Shown piece by piece: positions 43,254-51,412 of a stretch of 64,000 bases of DNA (position 1 is its first letter; each line of letters begins with the position of its first letter). The DNA is from Gemella sp. GTDB taxonomy: Bacteria > Bacillota > Bacilli > Staphylococcales > Gemellaceae. The stretch lies in assembly GCA_030529855.1 (NCBI GenBank), contig JAUMWC010000007.1:1-64000 (forward strand). Reading direction: 5' to 3'. Position numbers and translations under genes: made by a program. Below the pieces are notes generated by a model, which was not told the origin of the DNA, searched no databases, and saw nothing but the letters and a program-made list of their open reading frames with translations.

Positions 43254-45428
43254 TTACTCATGTGTAAATAATAGGGCTTCGGCGTAATTTATTTCCTTGA
43301 AAATAATATCTGCTTCATGGTGAGAAATTTGGTTGGATTCTCTCATTTTCATTATTTCTTCTTTTTGTATATTTATAGCTCTCACCCATAGATCTTCATA
43401 AGATTGATGATATGATTCAGGGTCGTTTATGAACCTTATAAAGAGAACGTGCCTAAAGTTTGTAAAGATATTATCCAACATATTTCTTACTATAAGTGGA
43501 GAATCTTCAGTTAATTCTTCTAATAATCTAGTAGATACATTATCGAATTCATCTGTGATTTTTCTATAATCCCTAAAGTTTTTACTCACGGCTTCTGATA
43601 TCAGTTGTGAGTCTCTATTGTATCTTAGTGGAATATGGAATATCTTTGATTTTCTTTTAAGGCTTATACTAGATTTCAAACTGGTAAGTGTAATAATATT
43701 TCTAAGTCTTTGTTCTTTATAGGCTAGTAATGCTAATATATACAGCTGTTTTATTAAATTATATGTTACTAATTTTTTTCTTCTCAGATAACGAATTTCT
43801 TGGATTATTATGACGAATTCGTTATATTTTCCTTCAGCTTTGAATTGGGTTATTTTTTCTTTTTCCTTATTACTAATTTTTTTATAAATAGCGAAGAATT
43901 CTTTTGTATATTTTTTCTGAGTCTTATCATCTGTGTAAAAAATAACTTGCTCATACATCTTCTTTATTATCATAGCATAGGCGATTTCCCTTTTAGTAAG
44001 AGCATCGTCAGCTTGACCTGTTGCTATGGTGTTATAAGGAGAGTGTTCCCTTTCTAATGTTTCTATACTTTTTAATATTGATAGTTTTCGCAATTTAGAA
44101 GCAGAGTCTAGGTATTCTTTTTCTTCTGTATTTTTTACCACGAAAGGAAGAAAGACTGTTCCTATAATTATAGATGCTATAACAACGCAAGATGCGATGA
44201 ATAATAGTTTGCTACGTAAGGGGAAGTCGTCTCCACTTCCAGCAAGTGTCATAGGAATCATAAGTGCCGTAGCAATAGTAATAGTACCGTGAATACCACT
44301 TAGAGGAGTGATTAGGGCATATTCAAAACGTGTATAGTTTCCAATATCATACTTTCTTTCAGCAAGTGATTTTGTTATCTTTTGTAGTGATGAGAAAGAG
44401 TGGCTAGGAAAATTAGCATAGAATATATACACAAATAAAAATCTAACAATCATCATAGCTAGTGTGATAATAAATACATAGCCAAGTGCTTCATATACAT
44501 TTATTGTAGGGTCTACGATTACATTGTTAAAAATTTCTGGTAATAGGTAACCTAAAAACACGAATACAAAACCGTTTAGTATATAAGCTACAGTTGTTTG
44601 GTTATTTGCTATAAGCAGGGCTGACTCACTGTCTGTAATTTCTCTTTGGAAAATATCTTTTTCTAGATTATAAACAAGTGCTGTGATAACAACAGCAACA
44701 ATTCCTGAAACGTGGAAAATGTGTTCAGCAATTAGATAAACTAGCACAGGTGTGATAAGTTGGAAAATAACTAGTGTAGATGATTCTCCTTTAGAGAATT
44801 TACCTAGTATTTCTTTTATTTTAACTAGTATTACTCCTAGTATTAAACCTAGAATAGCACCACCTAAGGCTAGGATAATAAAACTTTTACTTGCATTAGC
44901 AAGTGAGAAGGTACCTGTTAGGACAGATGCGATGGCTATGTTAAAAGCAACAAGACCAGCAGCATCGTTTAGTAAAGATTCTCCTTCAAGAATATCCATA
45001 AGTCCTTTGGGAAGTTTCATTCCCTTGATAACAGATTTAACAGCAATTGCATCGGTTGGTGATAGGATTGCAGCAAGGGCAAAGGCTGCCGCAACAGGAA
45101 TACTAGGAAGTAAGAAATGGATAGTTAAACCAACGATAAGAACAGTAAGTAGTACTAAGACGATAGCCATTAGTAAAATGGGTTTTTTATATAGCCAGAA
45201 TTTACTTCTTGAAATATTGTAGGCATCTGTAAATAGAAGTGGTGCAACTACTAAAGATATAAAAGTAGCTGAATCGAAATTAAATTTGTCTGAAACTGGT
45301 AGGAAGGCAAATAAAACTCCCAAAAGTATCTGAAACAGTGATGTTGGAATCTTTGGGAATATATTATTCAGGAGTGTTCCTACCATAACAAGGGCGACTA
45401 AAGCAGCCCCAATACTTAGTATTTCCAT
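43254..45428 (-). CDS. CPA1-type Na+/H+ antiporter with a long cytoplasmic tail
   Basis: 724 aa. The first 420 residues are polytopic with the CPA1 exchanger motifs LSPTDAIAVKS (about 123-133) and GESLLNDAAGLV (about 148-159; the ND pair is the ion site of electroneutral exchangers). About 300 hydrophilic, highly charged residues follow, with no recognised domain. It probably expels Na+ in exchange for H+ at high pH or salt. It is divergent from a NatAB-like exporter (45602), so the two may form one sodium-handling locus. Confidence 0.88.
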   Translation of the reverse strand: MEILSIGAALVALVMVGTLLNNIFPKIPTSLFQILLGVLFAFLPVSDKFNFDSATFISLVVAPLLFTDAYNISRSKFWLYKKPILLMAIVLVLLTVLIVGLTIHFLLPSIPVAAAFALAAILSPTDAIAVKSVIKGMKLPKGLMDILEGESLLNDAAGLVAFNIAIASVLTGTFSLANASKSFIILALGGAILGLILGVILVKIKEILGKFSKGESSTLVIFQLITPVLVYLIAEHIFHVSGIVAVVITALVYNLEKDIFQREITDSESALLIANNQTTVAYILNGFVFVFLGYLLPEIFNNVIVDPTINVYEALGYVFIITLAMMIVRFLFVYIFYANFPSHSFSSLQKITKSLAERKYDIGNYTRFEYALITPLSGIHGTITIATALMIPMTLAGSGDDFPLRSKLLFIASCVVIASIIIGTVFLPFVVKNTEEKEYLDSASKLRKLSILKSIETLEREHSPYNTIATGQADDALTKREIAYAMIIKKMYEQVIFYTDDKTQKKYTKEFFAIYKKISNKEKEKITQFKAEGKYNEFVIIIQEIRYLRRKKLVTYNLIKQLYILALLAYKEQRLRNIITLTSLKSSISLKRKSKIFHIPLRYNRDSQLISEAVSKNFRDYRKITDEFDNVSTRLLEELTEDSPLIVRNMLDNIFTNFRHVLFIRFINDPESYHQSYEDLWVRAINIQKEEIMKMRESNQISHHEADIIFKEINYAEALLFTHE

Positions 45429-45550
45429 AGGTTCTCCTTTATTTTTATTCTATATATTTATTATAGGTTTGAAAACGAAAATTTTCAAGATTTCACTCTT
45501 TTCATTAGTTAAATAAAATAAAAAAAACTTGTGTAGTATATATACATATA

Positions 45551-45559
45551 TGGTATAAT
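45551..45559 (+). promoter_or_regulatory. Extended -10 promoter of the NatAB-like operon
   Basis: TGGTATAAT, 42 bp before the ATPase start. Confidence 0.65.
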
Positions 45560-45601
45560 AATAGTAGAAAATGTTTTTATTTTAATAGGGGGGAAGAAAA
45601 A

Positions 45602-46513
45602 ATGATACTAGAATTTAGAGATATTCATAAATCATTTGGAGATACACAGGTCTTAAAAGGAGTATCCTTTATCGCTAAGTCTGGTGTGGCTAATGCCTAC
45701 CTAGGTCGTAATGGTTCTGGTAAGACGACATCATTTCGTATCTTGCTAGATATTTTCAAGGCTGACAAGGGAGAAATCTTATTAGATGGTAAACCTTTTG
45801 ACAGGTCTAAGGTTAAGATTGGGTACCTGCCAGAAGAACGTGGTATGTATGATGGTGTAGGACTTGTAGACCAGCTAGTTTACTTCGGTATGCTTAAAGG
45901 TATGGCTAAGTCTGATGCCAAGAGAGAAGCTAAACGTTGGTTAGATTTCTTCGAATTAGAAGACAATAAGAAGCAATTAAAAACTTTATCTAAAGGGAAT
46001 GCTCAAAAGATTCAAATTATCCAATGTGTAATTGATGACCCAGATATTCTAGTCTTAGACGAGCCATTTTCTGGACTAGACCCTGTAAATGCTGGAAAAT
46101 TAAAAGAGATTATTAATGATTTTATATCTAGGGGAAAATTAGTTATTTTCTCATCTCACCAAATGCCAGTGGTTGAGACTTTCTGTGAATATATCAATAT
46201 TTTAGACAAGGGACGTATAGATATAGCTGGTTACCTAGATAAGATAAAGAAAGAGTATGGTCACGGTAAGATGCTCCTAGGGGTATCTGATGTAAGTACA
46301 GATGAACTATTAGCAGAGCTTAAGTCTACTGACTTAGCGATTGAATACGCTAAGGATAGGGGACTAGTAGTTCTAGACTTTAAAGAAGATTCTGCTAAGA
46401 AGAATTTATTGAATTACCTAGAAAATAAAAATTATAATATTGAAGAATTTAAACTATACAAACCGACTTTAGAAGAAATATTTGTTGGGAAAGTAGGTGG
46501 AAATAATGCGTAA
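45602..46513 (+). CDS. ABC exporter ATPase (NatA/YhaQ-like)
   Basis: 303 aa with Walker A GRNGSGKTT (about residues 35-43), signature LSKGNAQKIQ, Walker B ILVLDEPFSGLDP and a C-terminal 75-residue region with the DUF4162-like end (YKPTLEEIFVGKVG), typical of ABC-2 exporters such as NatA/YhaQ. It powers the permease encoded next, with which it overlaps by 8 bp. The natural substrate may be Na+ (as in B. subtilis NatAB/YhaQP) or a small molecule; Na+ is favoured by the divergent antiporter gene. Confidence 0.88.
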   Translation: MILEFRDIHKSFGDTQVLKGVSFIAKSGVANAYLGRNGSGKTTSFRILLDIFKADKGEILLDGKPFDRSKVKIGYLPEERGMYDGVGLVDQLVYFGMLKGMAKSDAKREAKRWLDFFELEDNKKQLKTLSKGNAQKIQIIQCVIDDPDILVLDEPFSGLDPVNAGKLKEIINDFISRGKLVIFSSHQMPVVETFCEYINILDKGRIDIAGYLDKIKKEYGHGKMLLGVSDVSTDELLAELKSTDLAIEYAKDRGLVVLDFKEDSAKKNLLNYLENKNYNIEEFKLYKPTLEEIFVGKVGGNNA

Positions 46514-47717
46514 TTTTTTAACAGTATTCAACTTTGAGTTTAAGCAATACCTAACGAAAAAATCAACGTTAGTAACATTAGGGTTATACTTCCTATTAGC
46601 TTTTGGTATTACTTTTATACCTACTTTTATGTCTGGTAACAATCCTATCGCAAAATTCTTTGCCGGGGAAGATAATTCAAACTTCCAGCGTGCTGCTTAT
46701 ATAGTAAAAGGTGTGGAGATTGATAAGTCTAATCTTAAAGAAGCTAAAGAATATACAGATAGAGCCAAGTTAGAAGAAGACCTTAAGTCAGAAGTAATAG
46801 ATGAAGCCATAGTTTTAGATGGTGCTACTTATGAGTATGTGAAAAAATCTCAAGGACTAGCGGGCGGGGCAGATTCTGAATTTGCTAAGGCTTTTGATAA
46901 GATAATAGCCAAAAATATCTATGCCCAAAATCAAGTTGATTATGATAAGGTAGAAGCTCTTAAAACAGCGATTCCTTATCCAAAACTAGTTTCTCTAGAA
47001 GGTGGGGATGAAGATAAGGTTGCTTTTGGAGCGATTATATCTTACTTCCTATCATTTATCTTATACTTTATGATACTGATGTTTGGTTCTGTTATGGCGA
47101 CAAATGTAGCAAAAGAAAAAGCCAACAGAGCTATGGAACTGTTAATTGTAACAGTAAAACCAGGAGTACTAATTGTAGGAAAAGTATTTGCCTTTTCAGC
47201 AGTTGCTATTTTGCAAGTTGGAGCTATTATTGGGGCAGCGATTCTAGGATTATCTATAAATAAATCATCTTATGTGGATGGATTTAAGATGATAATTGAT
47301 AATTTAGATTATTCATTATTTGCAGTCTGGGCTCTATTTGCCTTAACTGGACTTGTGATGTTTATGTTCCTATTCTCAGCTTTTGCATCACTAGTAAGTA
47401 GAGTGGAAGAAGTAAATACAGTAATTACTATACCTATGATGACTTTCATTGTTGCTTTCTTTGCTAACTTTTACACAATGGAAGGAAATGCAGGGAAAAT
47501 AGCTGATTTCTTAGCTTACTTCCCATTAACGTCATACTTCACTATGTTTACTAGATATGCAGGTGGAAGCGTGGGACTTATTCAGGTTGCTATATCTTAT
47601 GCAATCTTACTTGTAACAACAATTATTATTGCCCTAATCTGTATCAAAGTTTACAGAGCAGCAACTTTAAGATATGGAAAAACACTAAACTTCTTTACAT
47701 TATTAAAAGGGAAATAA
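46506..47717 (+). CDS. ABC-2 type exporter permease (NatB/YhaP-like)
   Basis: About 403 aa. ATG 46506 is preferred to GTG 46497 because AGGTGG lies just before it and the overlap with the ATPase stop is then 8 bp. It has one N-terminal helix, a large extracytoplasmic loop of about 150 residues, then a block of about six helices. The stretch ATNVAKEKANRAMELLIVTVKP is the cytoplasmic signature of the ABC2 membrane family. Together with the ATPase it forms a complete exporter. Confidence 0.88.
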   Translation: MRNFLTVFNFEFKQYLTKKSTLVTLGLYFLLAFGITFIPTFMSGNNPIAKFFAGEDNSNFQRAAYIVKGVEIDKSNLKEAKEYTDRAKLEEDLKSEVIDEAIVLDGATYEYVKKSQGLAGGADSEFAKAFDKIIAKNIYAQNQVDYDKVEALKTAIPYPKLVSLEGGDEDKVAFGAIISYFLSFILYFMILMFGSVMATNVAKEKANRAMELLIVTVKPGVLIVGKVFAFSAVAILQVGAIIGAAILGLSINKSSYVDGFKMIIDNLDYSLFAVWALFALTGLVMFMFLFSAFASLVSRVEEVNTVITIPMMTFIVAFFANFYTMEGNAGKIADFLAYFPLTSYFTMFTRYAGGSVGLIQVAISYAILLVTTIIIALICIKVYRAATLRYGKTLNFFTLLKGK

Positions 47718-47722
47718 GTAGG

Positions 47723-47761
47723 AGACCTGTGATGAGAATCACGGGTCTTTTATGTTATAAT
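47723..47761 (+). promoter_or_regulatory. Terminator hairpin followed by extended -10 promoter (copy 1)
   Basis: AGACCTGTGAT pairs with ATCACGGGTCT, then TTTTATGTTATAAT. The exit of the terminator runs straight into an extended -10 (TGTTATAAT, 47753-47761). The same module recurs at 48796-48833. Confidence 0.75.
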
Positions 47762-47792
47762 AAGTAGAAGAAAATTTATAAAAGGAGCCACT

Positions 47793-48782
47793 ATGGCAAA
47801 TAAAAATATGGTCGCAACCTTACGTGCATCTAGAATGACTTATCAGATAGAAGCTATGAAGCAAGTAAGGTCGAGTAAACAAGCAATAGAAAATTATGTG
47901 AATACTGTTAAGGTGGCAGGAGCCTTTCCTGAATACTTGGATTATGTAACATCTTTTTATGATGTGAAAACAGGTTCATCAGGAAGTCTTTTTAAAAATA
48001 ATGAAGAAAATAATTATATCCTAGCCTATACAGGTACTAATCCAGTAACAGATATGAAAAAAGATATAGAAACAGACTTATATAGTGTTTGTATGGGGCT
48101 TGGTTATCACTTCAAACCTTGCTTTGATTTTTACAAAAAAGTAAGGGAGAAATATGGAGATAATATAATTTTGACAGGGCACTCACTAGGCGGAAATATT
48201 GCCCAAAGAGTAGCTATAGAATTTGATGTTCCAAAGACAATTATTTATAACTCAGCCTTTCTATATATAGAAAATGCTATTAACTTATTTATGACAGTAA
48301 CAGATAACAATAGATCCCTGTATCTTAAGAGACTTAGACGATACAACAGACAGGTTAAACTAATAAAAGAAAAGAAGGCTGCCTTTACAGGTCAGATTCT
48401 ACATTTTTCGTCAGAAGATGATTTTATTGGAAGAATGTCAGCAGTAGCAAAAGAAGAAATTTTTATACTAGGTAAAAATTATATAGTAAAAAATGGTGGT
48501 GGCCACGCCTTATCTAGTTTGGAACATCAAGCAGGAGAAGAAATCAATAAAGTTATTAATGGAGAGATAGGATTTAGTGATAAATTTACTATTAACCACT
48601 CACATATAACAAAGAGAGAAGCGGATATGCTTTTAAATATGGCGACTAATTCCAAGTCTACACTAGAAGAATTTGCTAGATTATTTGTAGGTAATGAAGT
48701 AGTGATGAACTTTGATGAAAAAATGATGGCCGATGTTGATATAGATAAATTTTTAAAATATTTTGTTTCAAAAGTTAAATAG
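47793..48782 (+). CDS. Lipase-fold alpha/beta hydrolase (class 3-like), first tandem copy
   Basis: 329 aa. The motif GHSLGG (residues 129-134, Ser131) in ILTGHSLGGNIAQRVAIEF is the nucleophile elbow of class 3 lipases and related Mbeg1-type hydrolases. There is no signal peptide, so it is probably intracellular, unlike secreted lipases. The C-terminal 100 residues (from about INHSHITKREADML) are charged and unassigned. The next gene encodes a close paralogue in the same orientation, and the intergenic control module is duplicated with it. The substrate is unknown. Confidence 0.8.
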   Translation: MANKNMVATLRASRMTYQIEAMKQVRSSKQAIENYVNTVKVAGAFPEYLDYVTSFYDVKTGSSGSLFKNNEENNYILAYTGTNPVTDMKKDIETDLYSVCMGLGYHFKPCFDFYKKVREKYGDNIILTGHSLGGNIAQRVAIEFDVPKTIIYNSAFLYIENAINLFMTVTDNNRSLYLKRLRRYNRQVKLIKEKKAAFTGQILHFSSEDDFIGRMSAVAKEEIFILGKNYIVKNGGGHALSSLEHQAGEEINKVINGEIGFSDKFTINHSHITKREADMLLNMATNSKSTLEEFARLFVGNEVVMNFDEKMMADVDIDKFLKYFVSKVK

Positions 48783-48795
48783 TTAATAAAAAAGT

Positions 48796-48833
48796 GACCT
48801 GTGATTTTTATCGCAGGTCTTTTATGTTATAAT
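48796..48833 (+). promoter_or_regulatory. Terminator hairpin followed by extended -10 promoter (copy 2)
   Basis: GACCTGTGA pairs with TCGCAGGTC, then TTTTATGTTATAAT, as in copy 1. Confidence 0.75.
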
Positions 48834-48858
48834 AGTAGGATATAGGAAGGTGAAATTT

Positions 48859-49845
48859 ATGGCAAAGAAAAAGATGATAGCAACCTTATATGCTTCGAAG
48901 ATGACCTATCAAGTAGAAGCTATGACACTTTTGAAAAATGGAAAAAAATATATAAGAAACTACATAAACTCTAGTAAGAAACTAGGATTATTTCCAGAAG
49001 AGTTAGACTATGTGACGTCTTTTTATGATTCTAAAACTGGTTCATCAGGAACACTTTTCAAGGATAATAAAGAAGATAATTACATATTAGCTTTCACAGG
49101 AACTAATGTAGTAGATATGCAAAAAGATTTTGAAACAGACATTTATAGTCTATGTCTAGGGCAGGGTTACCACTATAGACCGTGTTTTAATTTTTATAAA
49201 AAAGTTAGGGATAAATATGGAGATAACATAATTCTAACAGGACATTCCTTGGGTGGGAATATTGCCCAAAGAACGGCCATAGAATTTGATGTTAAAAAGA
49301 CGATTATATATAATTCAGCAGGTTTATATATCGAAAATGCCGTAGATATTTTTATGAATGTAACGGAAGAAAATAAGACTTTATATGCCAAAAGACTTAG
49401 ACGATACAATAGGCAAGTAAAACTTATTAAAGAGAAAAAAGCAGCCTTTACAGGAGAGATACTACACTTTTCATCAGAATATGATTTTCTAGGAAGAATG
49501 GCTGCAGCTGTTGATGGAGATGTTTTATTCTTAGGTAAGAATTATATTATAAAAAATGGTGGAAATCACCCCTTGAAAGTTATGGCTAATGTAGCAGGAG
49601 AAGAAATCTATAAGGTAATAAAAGGAGAAATTTCCTTTAGTGATAAGTTTGCGATTAGACACGCACCACTTACAAAAGCAGAAGTAGAGAAGTTCTTAAA
49701 GAGAGCAGGAAACTCAAAATCGGCCTATGAAATGGTAGCTAAAATGTTTATAGGAGCAGATGGAAGTGTACCTTTTGCCGAGTATCAGACTGATGATTTA
49801 GATATGGGTAAATTCATAAGATATTTTGTGTCGAGAGTTCATTAA
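48859..49845 (+). CDS. Lipase-fold alpha/beta hydrolase, second tandem copy
   Basis: 328 aa from ATG 48859, chosen because AGGAAGG lies upstream and the protein then starts like its paralogue (MAKKKM against MANKNM). GHSLGG places the nucleophile at Ser130. Strong similarity extends through the LRRYNRQVKLIKEKKAAFTG segment and the ending of both proteins, so the pair arose by tandem duplication including the upstream terminator-promoter module. The C-terminal tails have diverged most. Confidence 0.8.
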   Translation: MAKKKMIATLYASKMTYQVEAMTLLKNGKKYIRNYINSSKKLGLFPEELDYVTSFYDSKTGSSGTLFKDNKEDNYILAFTGTNVVDMQKDFETDIYSLCLGQGYHYRPCFNFYKKVRDKYGDNIILTGHSLGGNIAQRTAIEFDVKKTIIYNSAGLYIENAVDIFMNVTEENKTLYAKRLRRYNRQVKLIKEKKAAFTGEILHFSSEYDFLGRMAAAVDGDVLFLGKNYIIKNGGNHPLKVMANVAGEEIYKVIKGEISFSDKFAIRHAPLTKAEVEKFLKRAGNSKSAYEMVAKMFIGADGSVPFAEYQTDDLDMGKFIRYFVSRVH

Positions 49846-49866
49846 CCGGTTATTTATCTGGTTAAT
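49843..49866. other. Inverted repeat after the second hydrolase gene
   Basis: TTAACCGG pairs with CTGGTTAA (one G-U) around TTATTTAT. There is no T-run after it, so it may be an operator or an mRNA-end structure rather than an intrinsic terminator. Confidence 0.45.
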
Positions 49867-49896
49867 AAATAGTTGATATAAAAGGCTTGGAAGGGG

Positions 49897-49925
49897 TTGA
49901 CCTAAGAGTAATTCAGGAGTAAAAT
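49897..49925 (+). promoter_or_regulatory. Promoter of the metallothionein-like gene
   Basis: TTGACC (49897-49902), 17 bp and TAAAAT (49920-49925). No known metal-regulator box was recognised; a 52-nt leader separates it from the start codon. Confidence 0.6.
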
Positions 49926-49977
49926 TTAAGTATAAAGATACATATTATACTATACGATTTTACAGGAGGATTATATT

Positions 49978-50127
49978 ATGTCAAAATGTACATGTGGATG
50001 TGAAAAAACTAACTGCAAATGCGCAGGAACTTGCAAGTGCGAATGTCATACAAAATGTTCTTGTGGAGATTGCCACGCAGGAAAATGTTCTTGTGATTCA
50101 AATTGTGGATGCACTTGCCACAAATAA
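49978..50127 (+). CDS. Metallothionein-like Cys-rich protein (49 aa, 16 Cys, 3 His)
   Basis: ATG 49978 follows CAGGAGGA. The 49-residue product has cysteines at 4, 6, 8, 13, 15, 19, 21, 23, 27, 29, 32, 37, 39, 43, 45 and 47, mostly as CxC and CxCxC, plus His24, 33 and 48; there are no aromatic residues. The composition (one third Cys, Lys/Gly/Ser/Asp spacers) is what metallothioneins use to bind Cu(I), Zn(II) or Cd(II) clusters. It does not resemble the SmtA (zinc-finger) fold of cyanobacteria, which has aromatic residues and a different spacing. It is a single gene with its own promoter and terminator. Metal binding is inferred from composition. Confidence 0.85.
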   Translation: MSKCTCGCEKTNCKCAGTCKCECHTKCSCGDCHAGKCSCDSNCGCTCHK

Positions 50128-50158
50128 AAAAAGCTCAGAATTTTCTGAGTTTTTTTAT
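50126..50158 (+). terminator. Terminator after the metallothionein-like gene
   Basis: AAACTCAGAA-type stem: AGCTCAGAA pairs with TTCTGAGTT around a short loop, followed by seven T. Confidence 0.88.
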
Positions 50159-50199
50159 TATGTATTAAGATCGAATAAAAAAGTGTTCTTTCTTAATTA

Positions 50200-50892
50200 T
50201 TAGTTTAAGTAGAAGGCATTGTGTAGAGTTACAACTCTATCTCTGCTTGTATCTTCAGTTCCACCGAAGAATCCGGCAGGAGATTTTTGTCCGGCAGGAA
50301 CGAAATAGAATGCAGCTCCAAGATCACCTGCACTAGGTGTGTTAGCATCTACAGGTTTACCGTCGATAGAAGAGAATACTGCATTTACAACAGCAGATCC
50401 ACCTAGTTGTCCGTATCCTGTAATTGTAAGAACTTTTTCTTGTCCATCTGCATTGTAAACGATAGTTTTGCTATCTCTAATAGTGTAAGTTCCACCATTA
50501 ACTGCAGTGTAAGTACCTGCTACAGATGTTAGGTTACCACCTGAGATTGCTCCAACATTAATTCTACTTGCAGCAGCTGCTGAAGTAGTTGTAGAAGCTG
50601 GTGTAGTTGTAGTTCCTGCTGTTGTAGAAGCAACAGTAGTAGCGCTTGAAGTTGACGAATTAGAACCTGATACTTGACCAGTACCAGCTTGTGATTGAGT
50701 AGTTACTTCAGAAGTAGGTGCTGATGTATTAGAGTTGTTTGAATTCGTTGTACTTGCTGAACTTGAGTTAGTTGAGCTTGTAATAGTTGTACTTTCTGAT
50801 GTTGGTTTGCTTGGCGTAGCGTTATCATCTGTACATGCTGTTAATAAAACAGATGTAGCTAAAATTGTGCTAAATAATATAGGTTTTTTCAT
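50200..50892 (-). CDS. Secreted lipoprotein with Ser/Thr linker
   Basis: 230 aa with a signal peptide ending in LTAC (Cys20 lipidated), a Ser/Thr/Asn linker of about 85 residues, and a C-terminal domain of about 120 residues (from RINVGAISGGNLTSVAG to LHNAFYLN) with repeated TYTAVNGGTYTIRD and an AFYFVPAG segment. The end domain resembles a family found in streptococcal lipoproteins (possibly DUF6287), which I cannot confirm. It would be displayed at the outer face of the membrane. It is convergent with the metallothionein-like gene and divergent from the cystine T-box transcript. Confidence 0.8.
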   Translation of the reverse strand: MKKPILFSTILATSVLLTACTDDNATPSKPTSESTTITSSTNSSSASTTNSNNSNTSAPTSEVTTQSQAGTGQVSGSNSSTSSATTVASTTAGTTTTPASTTTSAAAASRINVGAISGGNLTSVAGTYTAVNGGTYTIRDSKTIVYNADGQEKVLTITGYGQLGGSAVVNAVFSSIDGKPVDANTPSAGDLGAAFYFVPAGQKSPAGFFGGTEDTSRDRVVTLHNAFYLN

Positions 50893-51024
50893 TTTTGTTT
50901 CCTCCTTAATTTAGGTTAAATAAATTATATCAAAGTTAGCTTAAACAGTAAAGTGTATACGTTTAAAATTATATTTTTTGAAGTGTATATTTTTGAAATT
51001 TTTAAAATTTTTCTGAAAAAAGTA

Positions 51025-51053
51025 TTGACAGATAAAAAAAGTTCTGTTAAAGT
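51025..51053 (+). promoter_or_regulatory. Promoter of the cystine symporter transcript
   Basis: TTGACA (51025-51030), 17 bp and TAAAGT (51048-51053). A CodY-like sequence with three mismatches lies just upstream (51007-51021). Confidence 0.7.
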
Positions 51054-51061
51054 AATGTTTA

Positions 51062-51340
51062 AATATTACACGTTGATAAGAAAAGTAAAAGTGGAAAACT
51101 TCACAGAGAGTCTTCGGTTGGTGGGAGAAGATAAGAATGAAACTTTGAAAGTGCGCTTGGAGTGTTAGTGATTGATGAGGTCACTGGGGTGAGCCCTGTA
51201 TAGCTCAAGGATATAAGGTATAATTACCCGTATTCTAGTAGAGATAGGTTTATTTATTGAACCTAATCAAGGTGGAACCGTGTTAATGATATAACACCCT
51301 TGAACGAGCATAAGCTTGTTTAGGGGTGTTTTTGTTTTAA
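51062..51340 (+). promoter_or_regulatory. T-box riboswitch (probably tRNA-Cys) before the cystine symporter
   Basis: Visible elements are the AGTA side of the specifier loop (51084-51087), AGAGAG, the apical GGTTGGTGGGAG, the T-box proper AAGGTGGAACCGTG (51269-51282) and the competing terminator (AACACCC...GGGGTGTT, 51292-51338). After GAA of the loop the sequence reads AGTGCGC, so UGC (Cys, 51152-51154), followed by a purine, is the best specifier. Uncharged tRNA-Cys would then allow read-through into the symporter gene. Confidence 0.9.
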
Positions 51341-51412
51341 ATAACGACTTAACTTGCGTATTGTATTCTTTCAAGTGTAATAAAAATCTTATTTTATAAG
51401 GAGATTGTTTGT

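Noticed and set aside
49994-50203. A 69-aa ORF overlapping the metallothionein-like gene
   Set aside because: It has no ribosome site at its start; the 49978 frame has CAGGAGGA and ends just before the terminator.
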